Shown here piece after piece: positions 1 to 7,020 of a DNA stretch of 22,163 nt. The translations under genes and the position numbers were made by a program. Within the stretch, counting starts at the first letter, position 1, and the number at the start of each line of letters is the position of its first letter. The notes below the pieces were generated by a model. The model was not told the DNA's origin, did no database searches, and worked only from the letters and a program-made list of their open reading frames with translations. Where the stretch lies: the NCBI GenBank assembly GCA_050485645.1, contig JBJHBT010000048.1, positions 1-22,163 on the forward strand, in the 5' to 3' direction. This DNA comes from JBJHBP01 sp050485645. GTDB lineage: Bacteria > Pseudomonadota > Gammaproteobacteria > Steroidobacterales > Rariloculaceae.

Positions 1-326
1 ACGTGCTCATCACCAATCCCGAGCTGGTGAAAACCGGCCTGGATTTGTTGGAGTTCCCGACCATCGTGTTCATGCAGTCGGGCTACAACGTGTACTCGCT
101 GCAGCAGGCCGCGCGCCGTTCCTGGCGCATCGGCCAGAAGCAGCCGGTCAGGGTGATTTACCTGGGCTACGCGGCCACCTCGCAGATGACTTGCCTGGGG
201 CTGATGGCCAAGAAGATCACGGTGTCGCAGAGCACGTCGGGAGACGTGCCGGAATCCGGGCTGGACGTTCTCAATCAGGACGGCGACTCGGTGGAAGTGG
301 CACTGGCACGGCAGTTGGTGTCTTGA
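1..326 (+). CDS. SNF2-type helicase, C-terminal end (partial)
   Basis: The frame is open from the left edge, so this is the tail of a larger protein; the GTG at position 3 is not taken as a start. The visible 107 residues hold the end of a superfamily 2 helicase C domain. A motif V-like stretch (NPELVKTGLDLLEF) is followed by the motif VI arginine finger region QAARRSWRIGQ, which is characteristic of SNF2/RapA-like ATPases. About 60 residues follow the motor core. Large SNF2/DEAD-type helicases are common in ICEs of this class and probably act on DNA, but the substrate cannot be told from this end. It stops just before a strong terminator and faces the convergent membrane-protein gene, so it marks the left boundary of the defence island. 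Helicase identity is secure; the exact role is unknown. Confidence 0.85.
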   Translation, partial: VLITNPELVKTGLDLLEFPTIVFMQSGYNVYSLQQAARRSWRIGQKQPVRVIYLGYAATSQMTCLGLMAKKITVSQSTSGDVPESGLDVLNQDGDSVEVALARQLVS

Positions 327-341
327 GTGTTGCTGTACTTG

Positions 342-367
342 GCGGCCCCTTCAAGGGCCGCTTCTTT
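342..367 (+). terminator. Rho-independent terminator after helicase
   Basis: A perfect 7-bp GC stem (gcggccc / gggccgc, 342-348 and 355-361) with a 6-nt loop is followed by ttcttt. It lies 15 bases after the helicase stop. The convergent gene's stop codon ends at 367-369, so the tail abuts it. Read on the minus strand the hairpin has no U tract, so it probably terminates only the helicase transcript efficiently. Confidence 0.75.
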
Positions 368-1107
368 CAGTATGCCGGTTTGGCTTTCCTCTCCTTGTCT
401 CGGAGTTCCCGGTCTAGCGGAGGATAGTAGATCTCATCAGGTGGGATATCGGTGAACCATGCCCATTTCAGCATGACACTTGCGCACAGCAGGGTGACCA
501 ACACAATGACGGATGCCGCGTCTCCCAGCGCACCAATAATGGCTCCCACTACACTGACACTATCAGGCATCCATAGTGCTACCAGCCAATCAGCCAAAGC
601 GGTCAGTAGCGCGGCCGCAGTCAATTCGCCCACACTTTCTCTGAGTTGTCTTTCAGCTTGTTTGTCTTGTTGATGTGCCTGGTACATGCGAATCAAGAGT
701 TCATCCCTTTCACGCAGCGCTAAGTCACGAAATGCACGGACGGGCACCCACCCCAGTTGTCGCTGATAAGGGCGGTCATCCGGTATGCCTGAGAGGACCG
801 GAAGCCGCAACCAAAAAAACAAACCGATCTGGCGAATCAGAGCCAGGACAACTGGCAACACGATGGCGACCGTGAAGCTGAAGCCGACGAAGGTAAGAGC
901 GATCCACCCTACGTCACCCAGCAGGGCCATGTCCCCATCCGACCACTGCCACAATCCTCGTCCCGTGCGAAGCATCATGGCCATGTCGAGAAACAGCACG
1001 AGGCATATCAGACGCAGTGCCCATTGCGCGTTCCATGCCCGGTCCAAAACGCCTAGCCCCTTTTCAACGACGGAAGTACCATCAGTCCTCTGCACATCAC
1101 TACTCAA
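367..1107 (-). CDS. Four-helix membrane protein downstream of NucC, function unknown
   Basis: I do not recognise this family. The 246-residue protein has about four hydrophobic segments (near residues 29-48, 64-92, 161-180 and 184-214). Between the second and third is a charged, probably cytosolic stretch (about 108-158) containing RERDELLIR and HQQDKQAERQLRE, likely helical or coiled-coil. The C-terminal tail after residue 218 is polar and proline/tyrosine rich. The start is a TTG at 1107-1105, chosen because gggagg lies 7 bases upstream; the ATG overlapping that site is out of frame and stops at once. It follows nucC on the same strand after a 93-base gap with no clear terminator, so it may be transcribed with the CBASS operon. 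It could be an accessory or membrane-acting CBASS partner, an unrelated passenger, or an ICE backbone gene. No function is assigned. Confidence 0.7.
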   Translation of the reverse strand: MSSDVQRTDGTSVVEKGLGVLDRAWNAQWALRLICLVLFLDMAMMLRTGRGLWQWSDGDMALLGDVGWIALTFVGFSFTVAIVLPVVLALIRQIGLFFWLRLPVLSGIPDDRPYQRQLGWVPVRAFRDLALRERDELLIRMYQAHQQDKQAERQLRESVGELTAAALLTALADWLVALWMPDSVSVVGAIIGALGDAASVIVLVTLLCASVMLKWAWFTDIPPDEIYYPPLDRELRDKERKAKPAY

Positions 1108-1200
1108 TGTTCATCCTCCCAAAATGACTTGAGGTACCGACTGACGCGGATCTTTTTCCTCAGATAACTGGGCCTCAGTCGCTTGTTCTGTAGAAGTGCG

Positions 1201-1926
1201 CTATCGCGCGAGCCACTGCCCATAAGCCTCTACATCTATCATCGGAACAGTCCCACTGAACTGAAGTTTAGAGATTAAGTTGAATAGAAAGGCTGTCGCT
1301 GGCTTGTTTCCTTCGATAAAGCTGTAGCCGTCCGTGGCATGATCGAAAAAGAAATGACCGTGGGCAGCTACACATCCAACATCCAATTTCCCTTCTCCCT
1401 GGTTGGCAGTCAGCGCTCGATCGAAAGATCCCCCCAGCGCAGGGTTCCATTCGCTCTCAAAGGTAAGCAATCCGCCCAGAATAGGAATAAGAGGCTTTGG
1501 AGGGTAGGTTCCTCCCGCATGAGGAATTGGCAGGCTGGTCCGATGCAATCGACGGACGCTAGCAACTTTCTCCTGTGCGTAAGCCACAAGGCTAGCGTCA
1601 GCCGTCTGCTTAGCCTCGAAAACAGCGTATACGCTCTCGGCCGGGATGATCGTCTCGTTCTCATAAGTGAAGATGAACGGAGAGTACTGTCGATCAAAAA
1701 TCACCACATCGATCTGCTGACTGAAGTTCCCCTGGCTGTCCACCACATGAGCCTTGGCTGCTTGATAGCGTTTCGGTAAGTACGTATCTAGCATGCTGAT
1801 CCAGACATTTTCGCTCGCATCACCTTTCGTTCCTGGATGACCGAATGATTTGCGAACAGTAGAAAGGCGCTGCTGAATATCTTCATGCAAAGACGAGAGA
1901 AGCTGAGAGAGTGACCACTGAGACAT
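1201..1926 (-). CDS. nucC: NucC, CBASS effector endonuclease
   Basis: NucC is a restriction-enzyme-like nuclease that binds cyclic tri-AMP. It then joins two trimers into a hexamer and degrades double-stranded DNA, killing the infected cell (known for the family). The 241-residue length equals that of the characterised E. coli MS115-1 protein, and much of the sequence matches it as I recall it (DTYLPKRYQAA, RRLHRTSLPIPHAGGTYP, LIPILGGLLTFES). The catalytic PD-(D/E)xK set is intact at the same numbers: Asp73 in QIDVVIFD, and Glu104 and Lys106 in FEAKQ. The ATG follows the cap6 stop codon directly (TAA then ATG). Its ribosome-binding site aggggag lies inside the cap6 end, so the two are translationally coupled. 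It is the terminal effector of the operon, and nothing suggests inactivation. Confidence 0.96.
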   Translation of the reverse strand: MSQWSLSQLLSSLHEDIQQRLSTVRKSFGHPGTKGDASENVWISMLDTYLPKRYQAAKAHVVDSQGNFSQQIDVVIFDRQYSPFIFTYENETIIPAESVYAVFEAKQTADASLVAYAQEKVASVRRLHRTSLPIPHAGGTYPPKPLIPILGGLLTFESEWNPALGGSFDRALTANQGEGKLDVGCVAAHGHFFFDHATDGYSFIEGNKPATAFLFNLISKLQFSGTVPMIDVEAYGQWLAR

Positions 1927-2874
1927 TTAATCTCCCCTCGCAGCGGAGTCATTGAAAGGCGGGGTCGGCGCTATTGCATGGGCAAGTTCGATGGCACGGG
2001 ATGGCTTGATTGGTCCATGGGGATAGGCATCCAAGACGATCGCAGGAAGCAGACGCTGCGTGAGGTCTGAGTAGGTGTATCCGTAGGGTCGTTTAGCCTG
2101 TTCACCCGTGGCAGCAACCAAGGCCTGTAGGTCGGCCTTGCCGAAGCCCGCCTCGTCCAAGCGCTGACGAAGGACTTCAAATCGCTGTGTTTCGTCGGGA
2201 CGCTCGAACACCAAGATATCGGCCGCGCGCCGACGCACTGCTGGATCCAGAGCGTTGAGGCGGTTTGTGCACATCAACACGACGGCCGGCAGATGACCAC
2301 TGGCCAGGCGATCAACGCCACGTATGAACGCATTCACGCCGGCGCGGTCTTCGTGGTGCATCTGGTCGGCCTCCCTGGACTGTGCCAGCGCGTCGGCCTC
2401 ATCGACCAGTAGGATCACACCGCCACGCGCTCGTCCGCCCCTTGAAGACTTGAACTTGCTGGCCTCCTGGAAAGCATGCTCGAATGCTGCTGAGACCAGT
2501 TGCGTCATCTCGCCGACACGCCCCTGCCCGCGGGACGAAAGGCTGAGCGGCAGCAGCGTGATGTCGATCCCTTCTTGCCGAGCCACCATGTCCCCAATGG
2601 TTTCAGCGAGTTCCGTTTTCCCGGAGCCGACGTCACCCGAGAGCACGACCAGCGGCGGTCGGCGCAGCACCGCGTCGAGCAGCCCTGAGGCATGGGCATG
2701 GTGCTGTTCCTGCCATTTTTGGAGACCCGCCGGATTGATCAGAACAGCGAGAACATTGCTCAGGCGCCGAATCTTGTCGTCCATACCGACCAGTCGAGCA
2801 AGGCGGCTTTGGGAGTCGGTATCGGGCATGGTGATGGGGCGTTCGAAAAGCCCCGTTGTGCTGGTGGTGGTCAT
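1927..2874 (-). CDS. cap6: Cap6, TRIP13/Pch2-like AAA+ ATPase of CBASS
   Basis: This is a AAA+ remodeller that, in type III CBASS, disassembles the active HORMA-CdnC complex and so limits signalling. With the ATG at 2874 the protein has 315 residues. It shows Walker A GDVGSGKT (80-87), Walker B VILLVDEAD (153-161), a sensor-1 asparagine in MCTNR (about 204) and an arginine cluster RRR (214-216) where arginine fingers lie. The ATG overlaps the cap7 stop (TGATG) and has aggag 6 bases upstream. A TTG one codon earlier would add a single residue and is less likely; an internal ATG before PDTDSQS (residue 16) is a weaker alternative. It sits between the HORMA gene and nucC, the order of the E. coli MS115-1 operon. 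All motor residues look intact. Confidence 0.94.
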   Translation of the reverse strand: MTTTSTTGLFERPITMPDTDSQSRLARLVGMDDKIRRLSNVLAVLINPAGLQKWQEQHHAHASGLLDAVLRRPPLVVLSGDVGSGKTELAETIGDMVARQEGIDITLLPLSLSSRGQGRVGEMTQLVSAAFEHAFQEASKFKSSRGGRARGGVILLVDEADALAQSREADQMHHEDRAGVNAFIRGVDRLASGHLPAVVLMCTNRLNALDPAVRRRAADILVFERPDETQRFEVLRQRLDEAGFGKADLQALVAATGEQAKRPYGYTYSDLTQRLLPAIVLDAYPHGPIKPSRAIELAHAIAPTPPFNDSAARGD

Positions 2875-3389
2875 CAATAACTCCTGACAGTGGCGCGGCC
2901 CAAGGCGCGGCCGCCGGATGAGTACGTCTTGTCGTCGGCGAAGTAGCCCCCGCTGACCGAGGGCTCGGGTGCCCCAGTACGTTGGACGGGCAGTTGCTGC
3001 TCGATTACGGTACGCTCCGCCGGGGTGAGAGCATCCCAGGCGGAGTTGTGAGTGAGGTAGCTGTAGAAAGAAGCCCCCGCGACGTTACCCCCCGGACGCA
3101 CTCGACCTGGATCGTCATCCATGCCATCTCCGACCAGCTCGCGTGCCGTATAGCGCAGAGTCGGCTCAATCCAGTCACCATTTCGCTGGAAGCCGTAGGT
3201 GACCGTGTCGAGATAGCCCTGGCGCAGCAATTCCGTGATTTCGCCTTCGAGCCGAGCAATGCGGGCATCGTCTGGCGCACCGTAGAAGCGCTGCATCCGC
3301 TTCAGGTCGGCTGCCACCTTCGCAGCCAAGTGCCTGGCATGTGTCAAGGTGAACGTCTTGGTCTCGGTGACGGTGTAGGCATAGCTCAT
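2874..3389 (-). CDS. cap7: Cap7, bacterial HORMA-domain protein of CBASS
   Basis: This 171-residue protein matches the HORMA protein of the E. coli MS115-1 type III CBASS operon as I recall it. Shared landmarks are the THARHLAAKVAADLKRMQRFYG helix near the N terminus, YGFQRNGDWIEPTLRYTA (65-82), DDDPGRVRPG (91-100) and DKTYSSGGRAL near the C terminus. In the known system Cap7 closes around a specific peptide, binds the cyclase and activates it, so it is the likely infection sensor. The C-terminal part (about 135-171) would be the mobile safety-belt region. The frame stays open upstream into cdnC, but that extension is arginine-rich antisense-like sequence. The ATG at 3389 starts 5 bases after the cdnC stop, with aggggtga upstream. 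The stop overlaps the cap6 start. Confidence 0.93.
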   Translation of the reverse strand: MSYAYTVTETKTFTLTHARHLAAKVAADLKRMQRFYGAPDDARIARLEGEITELLRQGYLDTVTYGFQRNGDWIEPTLRYTARELVGDGMDDDPGRVRPGGNVAGASFYSYLTHNSAWDALTPAERTVIEQQLPVQRTGAPEPSVSGGYFADDKTYSSGGRALGRATVRSY

Positions 3390-3394
3390 AGTGT

Positions 3395-4360
3395 TCACCC
3401 CTGGAAAGCGGAGCCGAAGACCTTCTGCCAATAGCGCACGGTCAGCTCCTTGGTTGGCGCCCTTAGGGCGGCATCGATGGCGTCGCCAGCGTCCAGCGCC
3501 GCATCTACGATCGCGTCGGCGTTCTGGGCGGTATACAGCCGCGCCACGTTGTTGGAGACGTTGATCGGGTCGATGATCTGCACACGGTCTGTGCAGGGAG
3601 CCACCGTCGAGGCCTTGTAGTAGTCCTCGAACACGATGCGTTCGCTCAGGTTGCTCTCGGCGACGTAAGTGAAGAACGACTGCAGCGCTTCGGGGTAGTC
3701 CGAGAGATCGGTACCGTTGTCGGCCAACTTGGCCAGGATCATTTCGATCATGAACGACTTGAAGCGGAATCCGTCGTGCTCCTGCTTCATCCGCCGTGCC
3801 CAATACTTGACCAAGCGCACCACCTGCGCGAAATGCGTGGGCTGCGCTTGCTTGCGCTTGCGGGCGAATTCCAGATGCAATGGAATGCTGGTTTCCAAGA
3901 ACGAGCCATCGTCCTGGCTGATGAGGTTGCCGCGCCAGTCGGGCAGGCCCGCGTACAGCACGGGAACGATGTCCACGTTCAGCCCGGTTCCGCGGAAGTT
4001 CACCGTGACCGAGTAGGTCTGGGGCTGCACCTGTTCAGGACTGAAGTTGGGGAACGCCTTGCGCAACTTCTCTGCAAGGTAGTTCAGAAGGGCCTGGAGA
4101 TCGTGAGGCGCATCGGAGCCGCTGATGTAGACGGCCACGTCGATGTCGTTCAGCGAGCGCAGTGCCGTACCCTTGGCCAAGCTGCCTGAGAGCAGCATCT
4201 TCTTCAGTGCGAAGTCCGGATGGTCAGTGAGGTAACCCTCTAGCTTTTCGCGGAGTCGGCGCGCTTGCGCCCGGAACTCATCGGCCTTTTCCTTGGGCAG
4301 GTTGACGCGCTCCCCGGCAAAGCGGACGAGGTCACGGTGATCTATGTGGACTCTGGACAT
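3395..4360 (-). CDS. cdnC: CdnC, CBASS oligonucleotide cyclase (CD-NTase)
   Basis: CdnC is the signal-producing enzyme of type III CBASS and makes cyclic tri-AMP from ATP when bound to closed HORMA protein and DNA (known for the E. coli MS115-1 homologue). The 321-residue protein carries the nucleotidyltransferase signature LSGSLAKGT (58-65), followed by the metal-binding pair Asp72 and Asp74 in LNDIDVAVY. The third carboxylate is Asp130 in NVDIVPVLY. The C-terminal half is the helical OAS-type lobe (VVRLVKYWARRMKQ, FKSFMIEMILAKL). The start ATG has aaggag 9 bases upstream. It is the first gene of the operon and is transcribed away from the capH-capP regulators. Length and motifs are those of an intact enzyme; the product identity rests on homology. 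Confidence 0.95.
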   Translation of the reverse strand: MSRVHIDHRDLVRFAGERVNLPKEKADEFRAQARRLREKLEGYLTDHPDFALKKMLLSGSLAKGTALRSLNDIDVAVYISGSDAPHDLQALLNYLAEKLRKAFPNFSPEQVQPQTYSVTVNFRGTGLNVDIVPVLYAGLPDWRGNLISQDDGSFLETSIPLHLEFARKRKQAQPTHFAQVVRLVKYWARRMKQEHDGFRFKSFMIEMILAKLADNGTDLSDYPEALQSFFTYVAESNLSERIVFEDYYKASTVAPCTDRVQIIDPINVSNNVARLYTAQNADAIVDAALDAGDAIDAALRAPTKELTVRYWQKVFGSAFQG

Positions 4361-4433
4361 ACGGACATGCTCCTTCAGTGATCAGGCAGGGCTGTCCGAT
4401 CAGGTCACCTCGATCGCATTCAGAAAGCCCAGA

Positions 4434-4455
4434 AAAGTTCGGAGTAGCGAACTTT
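4434..4455. promoter_or_regulatory. Inverted repeat, probable CapH operator
   Basis: Perfect 8-bp arms aaagttcg and cgaacttt are separated by 6 bases. The repeat covers the predicted transcription start of the minus-strand cdnC promoter. A further copy of the half-site aaagttcgg occurs at 4493-4501, exactly 59 bp away, on the capH side. The size and symmetry suit a dimeric Xre-family repressor. That CapH is the protein that binds here is inference from position and from known CapH biology. Confidence 0.65.
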
Positions 4456-4460
4456 ATAAC

Positions 4461-4488
4461 ATTCTAAAACGAATTCCTCCGTTGTCAA
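4461..4488 (-). promoter_or_regulatory. Promoter of the CBASS operon
   Basis: On the minus strand a perfect -35 ttgaca (4488-4483) is followed by a 16-bp spacer and a -10 tagaat (4466-4461). The predicted start falls near 4454, inside the inverted repeat. That leaves a leader of roughly 95 bases before cdnC. A repressor on the 4434-4455 repeat would block initiation. Confidence 0.6.
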
Positions 4489-4492
4489 ACAA

Positions 4493-4515
4493 AAAGTTCG
4501 GGATCGTGGTATTAT
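4493..4515 (+). promoter_or_regulatory. Probable capH promoter with overlapping half-site
   Basis: An extended -10 element (tggtattat, 4507-4515) lies about 35 bases upstream of capH. No good -35 is present at 17 bp spacing; ttgtca at 4482-4487 is too far at 22 bp. The half-site aaagttcgg (4493-4501) lies within the spacer, a position that would let CapH repress its own gene. The downstream leader carries aggag (4537-4541) ahead of the capH ATG. Confidence 0.45.
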
Positions 4516-4548
4516 TTGGATTCATGTAACTAAACAGGAGACGAGATC

Positions 4549-4872
4549 ATGGCGACCCGTCTCGGGGAAAAGCTGCACGAGTTAAGAAAGGAGCGCAAGC
4601 TGACCCTTGAAAAGCTGGCTGATGCCGCCGGTTTAAGTAAGAGCTATCTCTGGGAACTTGAGAACCGCGAGTCCCAGCGGCCTTCTGCAGAAAAACTCAC
4701 TGCACTGGCCGACGCGCTGGGTGTAGCGGTGTCGTATTTCATTGAGGAAGACGTCCGCGCCCCGGAAGAGCGACACTTGGATGAGGCGTTCTTTCGCGGC
4801 TACCAAAAGCTGGAGCCAGAAGCCAAGGAGCAGCTTCGCAAGATTCTCGACACATTCAAGAAGACTCCATGA
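4549..4872 (+). CDS. capH: CapH, Xre-family repressor of CBASS
   Basis: This 107-residue protein has an N-terminal helix-turn-helix of the Cro/cI (Xre) type at about residues 6-62 (LHELRKERKLTLEKLADAAGLSKSYLWELE). A charged helical C-terminal segment (about 75-104, HLDEAFFRGYQKLEPEAKEQL) fits an oligomerisation domain. In characterised CBASS loci such a gene next to a zinc peptidase encodes CapH, which represses the operon and is cleaved by CapP after DNA damage. Here it is divergent from cdnC and overlaps capP by four bases (ATGA), exactly that arrangement. A generic HTH regulator of another element is the alternative, but the pairing makes CapH strongly favoured. It probably also represses itself. 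Confidence 0.88.
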   Translation: MATRLGEKLHELRKERKLTLEKLADAAGLSKSYLWELENRESQRPSAEKLTALADALGVAVSYFIEEDVRAPEERHLDEAFFRGYQKLEPEAKEQLRKILDTFKKTP

Positions 4873-5738
4873 CGGACGGCGTCTGGACACCTCAGCGTGC
4901 AGCCAACCGCCTCGTCAGAGTGGTCGAGGCCGTCAGTCTCGCTCATGGCATAGACCGGTTTCCTGTGGATGTACCTCAGTTAGCACTGGAGTGCGCCCAC
5001 ATCTTCAACTGGCCAGATCCGATCACGACGGTCCAAGCGGCGGCTATTAAGGGTTTCGATGGGGCCTTATTCCCAGGAGAAGGCCGAAAGGAATGGCTAC
5101 TCCTCTACAACGATGCAGTGACCTCGCCAGGGCGCGTACGCTTTACGCAAGCTCACGAACTAGGACACTACATACTGCATCGGATGAAGAGAGATTCCTT
5201 CCAATGCAGTGATGCCGACATGCTGAACTGGTCCCAGGATGATCGCGACATCGAGGCTCAGGCCGACCTGTTTGCCTCGTACCTGCTGATGCCTCTAGAC
5301 GACTACCGCAAACAGGTCACCACGGACGTCGACATGGACATTCTCAGCGCTTGCGCAGAGCGCTACGGCGTGTCGCTGACGGCGGCAATCTTGAAGTGGT
5401 TGCAATACACCGATGAAAAAGCTGTTCTGGTGATGTCCAACGATGGCTTCATCAATTGGGCTTGGTCGAGCCAATCCGCAGCACGAGCAGGCGCATTCTT
5501 CCGAACTCGCGGCAATGTCATTCCTCTGCCAGAGGGCTCCTTGGCCGCTAACCAGGAAGTTCTGCATGATCGACAAGGCACTAAGCTCCCCGCAACTATC
5601 TGGTTTCCATACGCCGATCCGCAGACTCCACTGCGTGAGATGAAGATACACGCAGCACAGTACGATGCTACATTGAGTCTTTTGTGCCTGCCTCGATCAG
5701 CCGAGGTTTGGCGACCGCGTGACAGCGACGAAGAATAA
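4869..5738 (+). CDS. capP: CapP, ImmA/IrrE-type zinc peptidase activating CBASS
   Basis: CapP is the COG2856 (ImmA/IrrE-like) metallopeptidase that cleaves the CapH repressor and thereby induces CBASS. The 289-residue protein has the zinc motif HELGH (96-100) in FTQAHELGHYILH. The likely third ligand is Glu129 in DIEAQADLFASYLLMP. A cysteine at position 113 (DSFQCSD) lies where a zinc-blocking cysteine switch was, to my recollection, described in a Thauera CapP. That suggests a latent enzyme needing activation. A C-terminal domain of about 100 residues (after about 190) is the likely sensory part. The ATG overlaps the capH stop. No terminator is evident in the 77 bases between its stop and the hairpin that precedes the first transfer gene. 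Confidence 0.88.
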   Translation: MTDGVWTPQRAANRLVRVVEAVSLAHGIDRFPVDVPQLALECAHIFNWPDPITTVQAAAIKGFDGALFPGEGRKEWLLLYNDAVTSPGRVRFTQAHELGHYILHRMKRDSFQCSDADMLNWSQDDRDIEAQADLFASYLLMPLDDYRKQVTTDVDMDILSACAERYGVSLTAAILKWLQYTDEKAVLVMSNDGFINWAWSSQSAARAGAFFRTRGNVIPLPEGSLAANQEVLHDRQGTKLPATIWFPYADPQTPLREMKIHAAQYDATLSLLCLPRSAEVWRPRDSDEE

Positions 5739-5815
5739 CGAATCGCTAAAATGAATATGGTCTAGCGCCAGCTCCCTTTCTTTGCTGCGCTCGAAGTATC
5801 GTGCGTCCAAGGTAT

Positions 5816-5835
5816 CGGTTCCGCCACCGGAGCCG
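5816..5835 (+). promoter_or_regulatory. Hairpin covering the pilL ribosome-binding site
   Basis: An 8-bp stem with one G-U pair (cggttccg 5816-5823, cggagccg 5828-5835) closes a 4-nt loop. The ggag at 5829-5832, the best Shine-Dalgarno site for the ATG at 5840, is inside the 3' arm. Translation would require the hairpin to open. No clear promoter is seen between 5739 and 5815. Confidence 0.5.
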
Positions 5836-5839
5836 AGAG

Positions 5840-6355
5840 ATGCAGCGATTTCGTCCTTTCCATCCCATTGCCCGCCGACTGGGCACTATCGGTCTCATCT
5901 CAGCCATACTGGTGTTGGCATCTGGCTGCACCACCAAGGCACCGCCCCACGCCCATGGGCAAACAGAAACCTTCGGGAGTAGTGCCGACAAATCTGCGTC
6001 CGAACTGATTCCAGTCGTCCGCTATGGTCGCTACACGCTGGTGGAGCTGGTCCCGGAGGCCGCCCAGCAAGACCTGCTGTTGCAGGTCATCGACGTGTCG
6101 ATGCCGGCGACCCTGCCCGCGACGGTCGGCGAGGCCCTGCGCTACGTGCTGCTGCGCTCCGGCTACACCCTTTGCGAAGCCGGCTCCGATGTCGCGGTGC
6201 TCCATGACCTTCCGTTGCCGGCGGCGCATCTGCGGCTTGGGCCGCTGTTTCTGCGCGATGCCCTGCTGACGCTGGCAGGACCGGCCTGGGAGCTTCACGT
6301 CGATGACGTGGCGCGGCGCGTGTGCTTCACCCAGGAACAGGAGCCTCTGCCATGA
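5840..6355 (+). CDS. pilL: PilL-type conjugation lipoprotein (TIGR03748 family)
   Basis: This 171-residue protein matches the N-terminal PilL family found in ICE transfer regions. An N-terminal hydrophobic stretch ends in the lipobox LASGC with Cys30 as the lipidated residue, so it should be an outer-membrane or periplasm-facing lipoprotein. The body contains the secretin-like N-domain pattern (RYTLVELVPEAAQQDLLLQVIDVSMP, then VGEALRYVLLRSGYTLC). An earlier in-frame ATG at 5801 is possible but has no ribosome site and gives a poor signal peptide; the chosen ATG has ggag 7 bases upstream. It is the first gene of the transfer block and overlaps the next by ATGA. Some relatives are longer. The precise role in pilus or channel biogenesis is not established. 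Confidence 0.85.
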   Translation: MQRFRPFHPIARRLGTIGLISAILVLASGCTTKAPPHAHGQTETFGSSADKSASELIPVVRYGRYTLVELVPEAAQQDLLLQVIDVSMPATLPATVGEALRYVLLRSGYTLCEAGSDVAVLHDLPLPAAHLRLGPLFLRDALLTLAGPAWELHVDDVARRVCFTQEQEPLP

Positions 6356-7011
6356 CCCTGCCTCCCGATTTCCATCCGACTTCCCGCACCCGCCTGCTGC
6401 GAGTCGCCGCAGCGACCTGGCTGCTGCTGGTCAGCGCGGCCGTCGTCGTCAATCACGTGTCCCTGTCCCGCCTGGCCGAGGATGTGCGCACCAGCGCGCC
6501 GGCCATCGACGTTGCGCTGCTCGATAGCCGCCTCACCGAACTGGAACTGCTGACGGACAGCACCGGGCACGAGCCGGAACCGCTGACCCAGGCCAGCCTC
6601 GACACGGTTCGCCAGGCGCTGGAGGAACGGCTCGCCCGGCTCGAACAGGCGGACACCGAACCGCCTGCCACGACCGACATCGCACACCTGGAAAGCCGCC
6701 TGGATCAGCTCGAAGCACGCTTGAAGGAAGTCCGCCAGCCACCGCCACCCGCTGCCGCACCAGCGCGTCGCCCGTCCCCGGCCGAAGCCGCACGGCCCGC
6801 GATCGTCGAACCGCCATTCCGGCTGCTGGACATCGAACTGCGCGCCGGCGAGCGCTTCCTGTCCATCGCGCCCGCCGATTCCCGCTCGCTCGCGGCGGTT
6901 CGCGTGCTGCGTCTCGGCGAGACCGAGAGCGGTTGGCGGCTCGAATCCCTCGAAGGGCGGACCGCGACCTTTCTGTTCAACGGGCAGGCGCGGCGTTTGA
7001 GCGTGCAGTAG
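6352..7011 (+). CDS. Bitopic coiled-coil protein of the ICE transfer region
   Basis: The 219-residue protein has a short N-terminal cytoplasmic segment and one membrane helix (about 20-38, VAAATWLLLVSAAVVVNHV). Two heptad-like stretches follow (about 45-95 and 103-128, including HLESRLDQLEARLKEV). After a proline/alanine linker (about 129-150) there is a small C-terminal domain with beta-like pattern (FRLLDIELRAGERFLSI to RRLSVQ). It resembles hypothetical proteins that usually follow PilL in these elements. The topology suggests a periplasmic scaffold or alignment component of the mating apparatus, which is inference. It overlaps pilL by four bases, and its stop lies 9 bases before the next start, whose ribosome site aggagg begins in the stop codon. 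Confidence 0.75.
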   Translation: MTLPPDFHPTSRTRLLRVAAATWLLLVSAAVVVNHVSLSRLAEDVRTSAPAIDVALLDSRLTELELLTDSTGHEPEPLTQASLDTVRQALEERLARLEQADTEPPATTDIAHLESRLDQLEARLKEVRQPPPPAAAPARRPSPAEAARPAIVEPPFRLLDIELRAGERFLSIAPADSRSLAAVRVLRLGETESGWRLESLEGRTATFLFNGQARRLSVQ

Positions 7012-7020
7012 GAGGTCTTC

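Noticed and set aside
1138..1181. 7-bp inverted repeat cgactga/tcagtcg between nucC and the membrane-protein gene
   Set aside because: The loop is about 30 bases and no U tract follows in a convincing position, so it is not called a terminator.
3390..3803. N-terminal extension of the HORMA protein frame into cdnC
   Set aside because: The extension is the antiphase reading of cdnC codons; the ATG at 3389 with its own ribosome site matches the known HORMA protein length.
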